Positions 22,901-33,949 of a stretch of DNA of 64,000 nt are shown here, in pieces. The stretch comes from Telopea speciosissima (lineage: Eukaryota > Streptophyta > Magnoliopsida > Proteales > Proteaceae): the NCBI RefSeq assembly GCF_018873765.1, contig NC_057918.1, positions 10,548,862 through 10,612,861 on the forward strand, in the 5' to 3' direction. Made by a program: the position numbers and the translations under genes. Position 1 is the stretch's first letter. Every line of letters begins with the position of its first letter. The notes under the pieces are model-generated. The model saw only the letters and a list, made by a program, of their open reading frames with translations, ran no database searches and was not told the origin of the DNA.

Positions 22901-24563
22901 TAGGACACATTCAAGTTTCCCCATAACACAGACCCCCACAGGTTTTTCTGTTCCTCTTTTACTCACATTTCAGCCCCGCAATAAGTTGGATTTTCAGGTA
23001 ACTAGATGTGAATAAAAGCAAAAGAGTACATTATTTATGATAACATAAAGTTTCAAGGATAAAACTAAGACATTTATTGATATCATCTGATGAGAGCGTC
23101 CCAGTACACAAGGTTCCCTCTACTGCAGGGTCTGGGAGGGGCAAATGTACGCAGCCTTCTCCTGCTTCATGGAAGGGTTGTTTCCATGTTTCGAACAATA
23201 GCGCAACTTAACCATTGCACCTTACATCATCTGATGACTTAACAATAAATTTGTTTGAGCAGCTGAAGTCAGCAAACTCACAAACACGTCCACTTTACAT
23301 GCTTTGAATATTAAGAATCCACTAACAGTGAGTGCACAATGAGAAATTTGGGTACATAAATCAAACTACGTCCCGCGATATGGTTAACTTAATTCAACTA
23401 AACCATATCTCTACTATTTTGAATCTGCCACACCAGTCCCCACATGTCATTCCTCGATATCATTGAAGGTCACTAGTTTGCAAATAAAATAGGAAATTAT
23501 ATAAACTCTTTTTTCATAAGTTTGTGAACACCCTACGGCATTCTATTGATTGTATTTACCTTTGTAAAACCCTTACAATCTTCACGCACTGTTAGGCACC
23601 TGACCGTTCTATTTTTTTGGTACCTTTCATGGTCTTACAGCTATTATTGCAGACAAAGTAATTTTTGACAAAATAAGAGAGCAACAACAGCTTAGACCTA
23701 AATTTCACTAATAGCACCCACGGTTCAAGTTTGTGGACAGAAACTATGAAGATATTTTCTAACGTTGGAAGTGAAACATCCCTTTTTTTTTCTTTTTTTT
23801 TTGGGGGGGGGGGGGGGGCCGGCCGGGTTGGAATTAGGAAGAGGGGTTAGTTTGTGGGAAGATGGGTGGTTTCACCTTGTGTTAGACCCTGGAGAAGAGA
23901 CAGTCCCCGTCTTTGCAGGATTGCAAAGAAAAAATAGGCAAATTGCATAGACTGGGCTTTGGATAAGAAAGAGTGGTGAGGAAACCTCATGTTCCAGAAA
24001 ATCCGAAGGAGTGAGAAGTTTCTAATTTCACATGGGCTGCTTAGTTAACAAAGTGTTAAAGGGGGAGGAATTCATGGGCTGGCAAGGAACATCTTCATTG
24101 GGTTCATAGGAAAGTAATTGACATTGCAGTGAATAATAACAAGGAAGCATTCTAGGATGATAGACATTTTTCTATCCCTTTACGATCAATAACTATCTTC
24201 ATATTCTGAACACAATTTCATACAGCTATATTTGTGCGGAATAGCAATATCGGTGGGAAAAATTCTTTCCTTTTCACCTTTGAGCTTCTCATGAAGATAG
24301 ATGAAAAGAGATTAATATAGTATGAAATGGTGAGATTTTACAGTACCGGAGGACAAGGCAATGACATGGGCACCACCGCAGGCGAGCTGAGAGATGATGT
24401 GTCGTGATGCAGCAGAAGAGAGAGGGGGAAGCACTTGAGGAAGGTGTTCGTCTTGTAGTCTGCCGGTGCCCAACTGGCCGTCCGTTCCAGCTCCCCAGCT
24501 CCACCACTCACCGTCTATCTCCTCCTCCACCGCCACCTGCTCTGTTATTTCTTTATCTTCCAT
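16925..24563 (-). CDS. RCC1-repeat family protein, 8 exons; last exon frameshifted
   Basis: Exons on the minus strand: 24563-24347, 22661-22509, 21944-21786, 20248-20081, 19622-19491, 19393-19277, 17331-17200, 17111 onward. Each carries about one RCC1 blade, with WSWGAGTDGQLGTGRLQDE, LTWGRGTCGQLGHGELANG, FTCGDGSFGQLGHGDYQSH, VYGFGSGKRGQLGFSKDR and LYTWGKGFSG, plus ALGWNHALMLT and AGAEHSALVT. RCC1 proteins form seven-bladed propellers used as exchange factors, chromatin binders or, in UVR8, photoreceptors; the role of this one cannot be told. All seven introns are phase 1. Intron 7 has a GC donor (ACAG|GCAAGT). In exon 8 the frame reads GVIMTWGWGEH then leaves the family pattern and stops at 17044, giving about 381 aa. 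Another frame then reads GLGNTLDVTSPQIVNLGG and VYCGSGFTFATRT to a stop at 16925. A gap of about 4 bases is therefore likely, either real decay of the C-terminal blade or an assembly error. ATG at 24563 is the first in-frame ATG. Confidence 0.85.
17111..17200 (-). other. GC-AG intron of the RCC1 gene
   Basis: The 88-base intron between 17199 and 17112 (minus strand) begins GCAAGT after ACAG and ends TTACAG. The exon side matches the strong consensus that GC donors need. Phase 1 on both sides agrees with all other introns of the gene. Confidence 0.75.
17660..17737 (+). mobile_element. RTE-type LINE 3' tail fragment
   Basis: Contains GTAGCCGACCCCATTAAGTTGGGATAAGGC in parts, followed by TTGTTGTCGTTGTTGTTG, the signature 3' end of plant RTE LINEs. 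Only the tail is present. It lies in intron 6 of the RCC1 gene. Confidence 0.65.
17859..17925. repeat. Simple repeats: (CA)n, poly-C, poly-A
   Basis: ACACACAC run at 17858-17873, then C14 and A27 tracts at about 17882-17923. Confidence 0.9.
18030..19030 (-). mobile_element. RTE-type LINE fragment (reverse transcriptase C-terminal half)
   Basis: On the minus strand fragments read ELHQGSVLNPYLFGLIIDEL, CMLFYDDIILVDET, ESKGFKISRTTTEYMLCNFS and, further on, VARNPFEVTWTCATEAFECS, all typical of the RT and C-terminal part of plant RTE LINEs. The YADD-type motif appears as FYDDII. There are many stops and shifts. The fragment is 5' truncated and lies wholly in intron 6 of the RCC1 gene, in the gene's own orientation. 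Confidence 0.8.
23090..23228 (-). mobile_element. Au-like SINE, copy 1
   Basis: Minus strand: AAGGTGCAATGGTTAAGTTG (A-box-like), TTGTTCGAAACATGGAAAC (diverged B-box), then CTGCGTACATTTGCCCCTCC and CCAGACCCTGCAGTAGAGGG, the body of the angiosperm Au SINE. It lies in intron 1 of the RCC1 gene. Compare 63585-63755. Confidence 0.7.
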
Positions 24564-25452
24564 CGATGATCGATCAACCAACCCTTTTAAGTTAAGCGTT
24601 CCCTAATCACTAATCTCTGGTTTGTAGTCTCCTCCTGCAAGGTGTTGTGGTGAACAAGGCTGCAGAAGTGCCCAATTAGTCCCTCCCTCGCTTCTTCCAA
24701 TTTCTATCTACGTATGAACCCAAAATAAGGACCCCATCTCCCCCCCTCCACCTCTCTTCTCTTCAATTTTTAGTCTTCGTCGCCGGATAGCCGAAGAGCA
24801 GAATAGGGAATCACGATAACTTGAACAACAGGACCACAGGAGAATAGGCGCTCAAGTTCTCATACAACCATATGGTAAAGGCCACTTTCAGTCGAACCTG
24901 AAAGTTGTAAACCGAAACATAGAAATCCTGAGCATTGGTGAAGGAAGAATCCACTCACCACTCATGAAGTGATCATGGTTGGAAGCCACCAACAATAAGG
25001 ACTATTTTTGGTGTAGTTTTTATTTTTGATTTTTGTCTATTCAAAAATTAAAATTCGTGTGATAAACATTAGACATAATAAGATATAAAAATAAAAAATG
25101 ATTTGGTATGATCATGTTGGGACTGAAAATCAGGGAGGGTTTTGCAAGTTGATATGCTGTCTGCTGGCTGCGCAAAAACAGAATCAAGGCAAGCTTTGAT
25201 ATGTCGAATTTCTTGTGAAAAGGCTTTCAAATACAAAAGGGTTCGACAAATAATAAATGGGAAAGCGGAGTAGTACGATTATGAACCTACATGCCATGGA
25301 CCAAATTTTTCGAAAACTACTTAACAGAGATTTGTTTCTAACGGATACTACTAAAAATCCAAGAAATAGCAAAGCCTACAGTCAAAATTCTCCTATTTAC
25401 ATCTTAAGCAGTCACATATTTATTTTGGATGATCCCTACATTTTATCATGGG
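24564..25452. other. Upstream region of the RCC1 gene, gene-free
   Basis: Holds the presumed promoter and 5' leader of the RCC1 gene (minus strand); no clear TATA box seen. From about 24700 to 25450 nothing recognised. Confidence 0.4.
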
Positions 25453-25592
25453 GAAAAGTTTGATCGTGTAAACCGTGTATGTGAGAGGGTCTCTTACAAA
25501 AAGTTGAAAAAATCATAAATACTCACCCATTAATTAGTGCCTTGAAACTTCCACCCTTGCACATACATGGTTTACACGACCGTGCATGAAAC
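25453..25592. repeat. MITE (about 140 bp)
   Basis: Inverted ends ATCGTGTAAACCGTGTATGTG and CACATACATGGTTTACACGAC. Confidence 0.65.
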
Positions 25593-25649
25593 CTTTTCCT
25601 TTTTATCATTCTTATATTTTGTTTTTTTAGGTAGAAATTTATTACTTTT

Positions 25650-25835
25650 ATCAACAGTTTTTCATCATCTCAAGTATGGTGTACTGCCAAGTGCACCACA
25701 CTTAAGAATTCAACCATAATAATATGGGCAATAGCATCTTTTTATCCATTCAAAGTGTTGGGTGGATGTTACATTAGATTCTTAAGTATGATGCATTGGG
25801 TTGCATTTGAGAGGATAAATTTTTGAATTGTTTTC
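25650..25835. repeat. MITE-like inverted repeat
   Basis: Left part holds CATCATCTCAAGTATGGTG and CACCACACTTAAGAATTC; right part TAGATTCTTAAGTATGATGC and GCATTTGAGAGGATAAA. The style is that of 7441-7532 but the two are not close copies. Confidence 0.45.
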
Positions 25836-25837
25836 CT

Positions 25838-25983
25838 ATCCGGTTCCTTACCTGGTGCGGTTCCCCTCATAGGAGGCGGAAATGATGACTTAACCTCATT
25901 CGAGCAGTGTTCGGGTAAGTGGTTAGGTCATCATTTTTGACCCCCTATAAGAGGAACCGAACAACTGTACCGGACAGGATAAT
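25838..25983. repeat. Palindromic MITE family C, copy 2
   Basis: TCCGGTTCCTTACC and GGTTCCCCTCATAGGAGGC on the left face GGTCATCATTTTTGACC, CCTATAAGAGGAACCG and GTACCGGACAGG on the right. Same plan as 14361-14533, more diverged. Confidence 0.7.
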
Positions 25984-26636
25984 GATCCGTAAATTTCCCT
26001 TATCAACGCTTCATCATCAAAACGCAAACTCGGTGTAGGTCCCACTTGTTTCTCATCCGAGCGTTCTGAATATCTCAGTACTGCGGCTTTCATGCAGTTG
26101 CGGTGCAGTCCAAAGTCCAAACCCCCACCTTCACGGACCATCATTTACCCGGTGGAGCGGCAATGCATATCATAAAAATGAAACCCCCTTCTGATGTACT
26201 CTAAAAAGGATCCTATAAACCACTCGTAGTGAATCAGTTCAATCATACCCATCCATAAAAAGCTTTTCGTTTGGAGATGTTTAGTAAACGATTTGATAAA
26301 AACAAGCCTCCTATAGTATCCACTCCAGTTTCCGTTGGATTCGAATAAAGCTTTCTATGGTTCAAGCTGTTATCCAGATCTGACGACAGACAAAAAGTCA
26401 GAGATTTTACTATTACGATGTCAGAGTTTTCGGACAAATCGCGGCGGTCTCGTGCTCGAGGAAGGCCACGTGAGTGTTGGATTTTCTTCCAATTCAAAAT
26501 GAAAGCCTCCCAATCGAAAATACCAATTTCCCTCCATATGCGCTATTATCAATGCTTCTCTGGTTTCTCTTTCCATTACTCGACCTCCCCTCCCGGCCCC
26601 AGAGCCCAGAATTGCAGAATCCCAGACTCTAGAGTC

Positions 26637-26669
<33 letters not shown>

Positions 26670-26846
26670 CAAAGTAAGAAAGTAAAATCTCCTCCTTCCC
26701 CACTCACTGACTCGTGCTTGAAACTTAAATCATTAAAGTACTTCATATACTAATCTCCCAACTATTGTAATCACTGCTCCCACTTCTCTTTACTTTTTCT
26801 CTCTTCTGGGTACTGAAAATTCTTCGGGAGCTCATTTTGTTCGAAT
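25984..26846. promoter_or_regulatory. FEI-like kinase upstream region with (GA)n tract
   Basis: No gene of its own. A (GA)14 run lies at about 26642-26669, about 180 bases before the kinase ATG, and a CT-rich stretch follows at 26765-26810. GA/CT tracts of this kind are common in plant 5' leaders and core promoters; use as a leader is inferred. Confidence 0.45.
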
Positions 26847-29800
26847 ATGAAAATGGGCTTGTTGGTTTGGGTTCTTTCAGCTGTTTCAGCTACAGCCCTT
26901 TTAAGCACCTGTGCATTTGCCCTCTCTCAAGATGGTAGCATTCACAGTCCTCTTCCTTTCACATTCTTAGTTTTTTTTTGTTTGGTTAGTGCAGTTGATT
27001 CGTCGTCTTTGTTTTCAGGCTACACATTGTTGGATATTAAAGATGCTCTGAACGTCAGTCAAGGTTTTCTCAATAACTGGAGAGCTTCTGATGCCAACCC
27101 TTGTAACTGGACTGGCGTCTCTTGTCATTTTAACGACCAACGAGTTCGTTCCATGTATGTCGCTGTGTCCTACTCTTTATTTCTTCCTGTATGTCTGTGT
27201 GGTCAGTGGTCTGAGTGGGCTGCTGTCTATATAGTCTATATGCAACCTCATTGTTGAGATGCAGTACATAAATCTTTTCACCTTTATTTCTCCTTTGTTT
27301 CTTCCTCTTTTGATTCCTAATAATGTTTTTTCGTGTTTCTTATATTGGATTATCAGAGACCTTCCGTACATGGAACTCAAAGGGATCATTCCTCCAAGCA
27401 TTGGGAAGCTCCAGAGATTACAGAGACTGTAAGTACTCAGCCCCTCTTTCTCCCACTAATGAATTTTTTTATTGTTTAGTTTTATTTTTATTTTTATTGT
27501 ATTGTGTGTCTATTTTGCTATTAGGGCACTTCATCAGAACAGCTTGCATGGAATGATTCCCACTGAAATTACCCAATGCACTGACCTCAGAGCACTGTAA
27601 GAGTAAAGAGAACTTCCCTCTTCACATCATTTTAATTTATCTGAATATAAAAGATGATAAGTGCTTTGATTAACCTTCTGCAGGTATTTAAGGGCTAATT
27701 ACCTCCAAGGAAACATACCGCCTGAGCTTGGAATTCTTTCTCATCTTACCATACTGTAAGACATTTGATTTTCTGCTATGTGGGTGTGACTCTTATGTTT
27801 TCTGCTGAGTTTAACGGGATATATCATTTGAGGCATATTTTACTGTTTGCTTAACCGATTAAAAAGCTTTCATCCTGAGCTTACTAATAAATTGGAGGAT
27901 AATATGTAGGGATCTGTCAAGCAATTCGTTGAGGGGATCAATACCTTCCACTATCGGCCATCTTACACAGTTACACTTTCTGTAAGTGTAAACATTGATA
28001 TATATACTTAACAATTTTTTGTGTAAGAATTTTTAAGATTGACAGTTCTTTATGGTGTTCACATTCAATGCTATGCATCTCAGGAACTTATCCACTAATT
28101 TATTTTCTGGTGAAATCCCAAATATTGGAGTACTGAACACATTTGGGAATAAGTCGTAAGTCTTCTGTGTTCTTACCTTGTTTTTGAGCCTGTTTGAATT
28201 GCTATTATGTTTTCCAATATAGTTTGATATTGTATCCCAATGATAAAATTGAATGGACACGATCATAAGCTATACCATCCAGGGTACTATTAATTTTACC
28301 TGAATATTAGGTCATAGAATACATGTACTGTTTCAAAGATTGGCTGTTTAAATCCTTCTTTTCTTAAAATTCATGATCAGTAAGTCTAATGTGGCATAGC
28401 TAAGTATGCGAGACATGGCATACGTACTATAAACATGAATAGATCTGGACCATCCAGCTGATTGAGCTTGGGCCAGTTATGATATATCCCTCTGCTCCAT
28501 GATCCACGTGCTAATAAGGTATTATCCAGGGGGAAAGTCAGTTCTTTTTTTGGTTTGGGGGTTGGGGGGGGGGGGCGCTAATGTAGGTGTGTGGAGTTCT
28601 GTTTCTCCTTATACCCAATGTTTCAAGCACAAGGATTAGACCAGGATTGACGAAGACCTATTCATTGATAGTATTACTTTGAAAAGACCTGGCTCAGTCA
28701 GTTGGCCTTTCTTTATTTCCACCAAGTATTGATGGGGATTGGGTTGGATCAATCAATCTGGACTGGATCCTGATTGGGATTGGCAAAGATTGACCCAATC
28801 CTGTATCCTGAGTCTTTAATTTTCGTTTGTAAGCATTCAAGTACATACTCATTATATTGGATATCTAAACCATCCAACCACAATGCTGGGAATGTATAAC
28901 ACAAAAGCATTGTGGTTGACATCCCACAGTTCCAGCATTCCTGGTTATCCAGCATTGTGGTTGGATGATATTTGGTGGATCCAGCTGACTGGATAACCAA
29001 GAATGGGCTGGGAATGTGAAGTGCTAACCATGTCCACATTAGGGATTCCATCTTCGTAATAATATAGTGCCATGTTATTAATATAGCATCCCATCATCAT
29101 CCTTTTGATGTTTCCTCTGTTACAACAACCTACATTTTATTTCATGTGCTCTCCTATTGAGCTTGTTCAAAACAATGTGTTTATACAGGTTTACTGGAAA
29201 TTTAGATTTGTGCGGTCAGCAAATACAAAAACCATGTCGGACCTCCTTGGGTTTCCCAGCGGTGCTACCACATGAAGAGGGTGAACCACAAGGCAAGCAG
29301 CATACAAACAATATTATTCCTCATGAAACAAGAATTAGTCCTTGTAGAGCTATTGGACTTGGTCACGTTACCTAAATTTGCAAATTGATTTGATCATGTT
29401 ATTTATTCTCTTTTCCCAAAAACACCTAATGTAAACTATTAAGTGCACTTGTTTAAAAGCTAACACCACTTTGACGCATGATGGAGCCACTGCAGTTCCT
29501 ACAAAACGATCTACTCATGATCTGAATGGAGTTCTGATTGGTGCGTTGTCGACAATGGGTCTTGTGCTTGCTATGCTTCTTATTTCCCTCTGGATTTATT
29601 TACAATCAAAGAAAGAAAGAGCTGCCAAGAAATATACAGAAGTCAAGAAGCAAGTTGATCAAGAGTCAAGTAAGTTCAAAAATTATATGTGTTCTCCGTG
29701 GATCAATCTCTCTATCTGGCTAAGTAGGTGTTTTTTTTTGACAGGCACAAAGCTTGTTATATTCCATGGCAATATTCCTTATGCCTCATTTGAAATCATC

Positions 29801-31948
29801 GAAAAGCTTGAGTCACTTGGTGAAGAGGATGTGGTTGGATCAGGAGGATTTGGCACCGTATACAAAATGGTTATGAACAATTGTAGTACATTTGCTGTTA
29901 AGAGAATTGATCGCAGTCATGAAGGATCCATTCAAGTTTTTGAGAGGGAGCTCGAGATATTGGGTACCATCAAGCATATAAATCTTGTCAATCTACAAGG
30001 TTACTGCAGGCTCCCCACAGCCAAACTTCTCATTTATGATTATTTGGCCTTGGGCAGCTTAGATCATCTCCTCCATGGTATGTGCATCTTTCTCAATTGA
30101 ATAATGATGGTTGGTTGTATTAAGATTATGAAAAGAGTATTTGGTATCAAAGCAGAATACTGGGGATAAATGGCATACTCATAAGGGGTCACATCAATGT
30201 TTGACAAGTCCCACCACTAAAGAAACCTCCATGAAAACTATCAACCTGATGGATGATCTTAATAATTGTATCTATTGCATTTTGTAACAGTTAGAAAAAT
30301 GCTTTTTATCCTCTTTTTTTTTTTTTTGGGGGGGGGGGGGGTGGGGGGGAAGAGGGGGCATGTCTTCTAGGTAGGAGCCTTTACATGGTGGCCTTTCCGC
30401 TTGACATTTTTTATTCTGCAAGGCTTGGGTGTAGGTTTACCCCATTATGCAGAACTACTGTTGTTTCCAGTCCAGTTGAAAGCTTCAAAGTCCAATCTTA
30501 ATAATTCAATTTTTTTTTGGGTTGTCTTCAGAGCATAAGGGTCAGCCCTTGAACTGGAATTTGCGCTTAAGAATAGCCCTTGGTTCAGCTAGGGGATTGG
30601 CATACTTACACCATGACTGCTGTCCACCAATCGTGCACCGCGACATAAAATCCAGCAATATACTACTTGACAAGAATCTTGAGCCTCATGTTTCTGACTT
30701 TGGTCTTGCCAAGCTCTTGGTGGATGAGGAAGCCCACGTCACTACTGTGGTTGCTGGCACTTTCGGTTATTTGGCACCAGGTGTCTTGCCATTCATTTCT
30801 CTTTTTTTTTGTCAGCTCACTGTATTTTCTTAGTTCTTCAACTCAACTAAGAGTCTAAGACTTCACTAAATGAGATCGGCTACATGAATCCTGTTTCATC
30901 ATTCAACACTTAAAATTCTCTATGTTATTTTCCATCATTTTTCATTATAGTGATTTTACAGTCACCCCATGGTTCTTCATGGACCATGGTATACTAATGT
31001 TGCATGCAGTAGCCATTCTCTCTCTCCCCTCTCCCTCCCCCCACCCCCCCAAAATCAAAGTGGAAAGTATTAGCAGATGAAACAGAAGGGCTACATATAT
31101 AGCAGGATATGACCTCAACTATCAGCGTTACATACTGACAATTTGGTGAAGATCATGTATAGGAAAATATTAGTCTATGTTAACTGGAGCTGCATACAAT
31201 TATCATGCATGGTCGAAACCCATCTTAAACTTACTAATTGACTTATTTGAGGATAATTGTTTTGGTTGTTTTATATTCAACCAATTAGTAAATTGATAAA
31301 CCTTGTAAATGACGGCTTTTGCTGCTTGTGGAGCAGAATATCTGAACAGTGGACAAGCCACTGAGAAGTCAGATGTGTACAGCTTTGGAGTTCTCCTGTT
31401 AGAGCTTGTTAGTGGGAAGAGGCCTACTGATCCATCTTTTGTCAAGGAGGGCTTGAACATCGTAGGCTGGGTGAGTTCTCCAAAAAAAATTTCTGCCAAA
31501 TAATAAAGGCCAAACTTTCTTCTTCCTATGTTCTAATTTTCTTTTATGGCTGTTACCTATACCCCATTACTCCACCGCCTCAACCATGACTAATTAATTT
31601 ATTTAAATTTTTGTTAATTCCATGCACAAAAGCACTCCTTTTCATTTTCTTTAAGTTGCTAGTATATGCCATGTTTTGCAATTGTTCTATATTTCTTAAC
31701 ATGTTTGTCAACTGAATTTTCAGATGAATACACTAGTTAGAGAAAAACGTTTGGCCGATATAGTGGATAGAAGGTGTATTGATGCAGACGTAGAGACCAT
31801 ACAACTGGTACTCAATATTGCTGCAAGGTGCACCGATGCAAATCCAGACGATCGCCCTTCAATGAAACACATCTTGCAGGGGCTGGAGGAGGGGATCATG
31901 TCACCTTGCCCTAGTGAGTTCTACGAGTCACATTCAGATTGCTATTAA
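26847..31948 (+). CDS. FEI3-like: LRR receptor-like kinase, FEI family (FEI3/At5g62710-like), 13 exons
   Basis: Exons: 26847-26934, 27019-27154, 27357-27428, 27525-27596, 27684-27755, 27910-27981, 28084-28155, 29189-29280, 29496-29669, 29745-30077, 30532-30780, 31337-31470, 31724-31948. All junctions keep frame and give 596 aa, the family's usual length. A signal peptide ([16 protein letters not shown]) is followed by an N-terminal cap with [10 protein letters not shown], then five 24-residue LRRs, each from one 72-base phase-2 exon (e.g. [15 protein letters not shown]). A membrane segment (about [20 protein letters not shown]) and a basic juxtamembrane part follow. The kinase has [36 protein letters not shown] and GTFGYLAPE, so it looks catalytically complete. 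The C-terminus is [16 protein letters not shown] kinases of Arabidopsis act at the plasma membrane in cell wall synthesis and root cell expansion; the same role here is inferred. Confidence 0.93.
28866..28972. repeat. Inverted repeat in FEI-like intron 7
   Basis: CCATCCAACCACAATGCTGG at about 28870-28889 pairs with CCAGCATTGTGGTTGGATGA at about 28949-28968, leaving a loop of about 60 bases that itself repeats the word AGCATTGTGGTTGACATC. It could be a MITE core or a transcribed hairpin. Confidence 0.7.
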
Positions 31949-32259
31949 TGGGAACATGGTAGCCGTTTTTGAGAGTATGTTCCATTAGGTTTTTCACATT
32001 CTGTGTCTCATCCATTTTGGAGGGTTGTGTCCCTGTCTCTGGGGCTCTGTACAGTTATTACGTAATTCTTATGAAATGAAATATTTTAAGGACAGATCTT
32101 GGATAGTGAAAACCTCTTGGCTGATAAGGGCACTACCATATTGTTTTCAAGTCTCCTTCTCTCATCAGCCAAAAAGTTGCCTTGAACACCCCCTAGAAAG
32201 AAATATGGTGCCTTCAAACCAGATCTCTCACTCCCCCCCTGCCCTTGTGAAATTGCTCT
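31949..32259. other. 3' region of the FEI-like gene
   Basis: Likely 3' untranslated region: TATGAAATGAAATATTTTAAG at 32068-32090 may serve for polyadenylation. No other gene. Confidence 0.4.
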
Positions 32260-32445
32260 TCTGCTTACATCTGAGAGGCATGCGCACCCAGGACCCCCTG
32301 GGTGCGTAAGAGGGTTACACTAGAGAAGGGAAATTAGTGGGTGCATACTGCACAAAGATGAAGCAGAATTCAATCTCGGGACTTGGCTACAACCATCACA
32401 AGTCCTTGCCATCTAAGCTACCAGACAACTTCGCTTGAAACTAGA
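32260..32445 (-). mobile_element. tRNA-derived SINE-like element
   Basis: On the minus strand it begins with TGGTAGCTTAGATGGCAAGG, close to a tRNA A-box, and continues TTGTAGCCAAGTCCCGAG, which resembles a plant 'GGTTGTAGCCCAAGTCC' variable-loop and B-box region. A GC-rich stem GCACCCAGGGGGTCCTGGGTGC follows. There is no intact tRNA fold, so a SINE rather than a tRNA gene. Family not recognised. Confidence 0.45.
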
Positions 32446-33480
32446 TCAAATCAATGAAAAAGAATACCCAAGGCCTTTCCTTTGGGCCATCAATCTACAA
32501 AGGAACCATCAACCATGAGTGGATTTGGTGCTCATTGTACGCAGAATGGGACACAATCAATTAAAAGCATGAAGATTTACCGTATATTTGAGCAAATATC
32601 CATGCATCCATTTGCTACGTTCTGAAGAATTTCTGACAAACAAATTTTGCATCATGGATCCGTGGTTCTTCGCAATAAATATTTTGAATCCTTGGATGAT
32701 ATTCTCTTTCAGTGCCTGTTTTCAGTGAAGATTCTGTTTGCATTTCTCTGACTTAAACTCAGTGCTATCTCCCATGGACAGTCCTCATTAAGTAACTTTG
32801 CAGGCTTGCCGTGGAATCTGAACTTGAATGAGATGGAAAAGCAGAGTCTCTTTGGTCTCATTGCTGGAAGTTTTGTTTGGTCCATGGATGCATATAAGTG
32901 ATATCTTGAGGAACCAAGATGAACCCCTAAAGCTCCTTCCATATGACTCAGATGGTTTTAATGACTACTTTCCAAAGTTTCTTGGAATCATCCACCCATT
33001 CGAACACCTCCCCACCCACCAATAACTACTACACCAGTGGCAAAAACCACCTGAATGGCCAAAGCTTAATTAAAACGACAGCACTGTATTGCTGTATCAG
33101 AATGGAATGGGAGGAGGCAGGATAGGAATATGCTCTGATACAATGTATTCATCCAACCCAAAAGCTCAAAATATTAAGTGGAGCTGTGGAGGGACTCACA
33201 GCTATACGAGGCAATGAAAAGCTTTAAGGGTAGACAGTAATATTAATACTCTTCCTTCTACATTGAGGGAAGCATAGGTTATTGGACTGAAACTATGCAT
33301 TGTGTTGTACTAGACCAACCATGGAAAAACAATTAAGGTTTTACTCAGTTCAACCTGATTTTGATCTATTAAACCATAGTTTGCCAAAAACTAGAAGAAA
33401 AAACAAAAATAAGAAACATCTTCAAGAAAAAATATAGGATTGTGCAAAACAAATGAATGGCCAACCGATGAGACATCCAA
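32446..33480. other. Gene-free stretch
   Basis: No gene or clear repeat recognised between the SINE-like element and the inverted repeat at 33465-33575. Confidence 0.4.
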
Positions 33481-33575
33481 TGATTGGGATGCTGGGCGCG
33501 TGCCAGGCCCCACGCAGGCACACGTCCCTGCTGACGCCTATCAACCCAGCTGTTGGATGTCTCACTAGGTGCCTG
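33465..33575. repeat. MITE-like inverted repeat
   Basis: GATGAGACATCCAATGATTGGG at the left and CCAGCTGTTGGATGTCTCACT at the right; GC-rich middle with GCGCGTGCCAGGCCC. The following 80 bases (GATCCACAGGGCATAGC and AAATGACCTTGCTGTCC) may belong to the same element. Confidence 0.5.
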
Positions 33576-33949
33576 CTGGACGGTGGGCTTGTAGGAAAGG
33601 AGCCCGATCCACAGGGCATAGCGATGATGCCATGGAGGATGTGCTCTTTTTATCTTTCTCCTTTTCACATGAAATGACCTTGCTGTCCTCCCAAATCCGT
33701 TATGTCACACCTCATTGGTGCGCTCTCTTGCGCTCCTTTGTGTTGCTTGCTCGGGGAAATATTCACTCTTTTGGAAATAGTTTTCTTTGTCCAAACTCCG
33801 AAGGCAGAGCCTAACCAAAAAAACAAAAAAAAAAAACTCTGAAGTCAGAGGGACTGGTCCTGGAGTCCGAGTACACTTTTAAGTTTGAAAACCAGAACTT
33901 GAAATGCGCCTCCACTCCACTTCAGCCTAGGGCACAATTTTCGTCTCCA

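Noticed and set aside
24564-24581. Longer N-terminus for the RCC1 protein
   Set aside because: The upstream in-frame codons contain no ATG; ATG at 24563 is the first.
26421-26753. Coding frames in the FEI-like upstream region
   Set aside because: They are read through a (GA)n tract on both strands and give only low-complexity peptides.
32260-32445. A true tRNA gene on the minus strand
   Set aside because: A- and B-box-like words are present, but arms do not pair as a complete cloverleaf by eye.
33899-33949. Longer N-terminus for the small multidrug export protein
   Set aside because: The frame is open upstream but has no ATG; the first ATG is at 33950.
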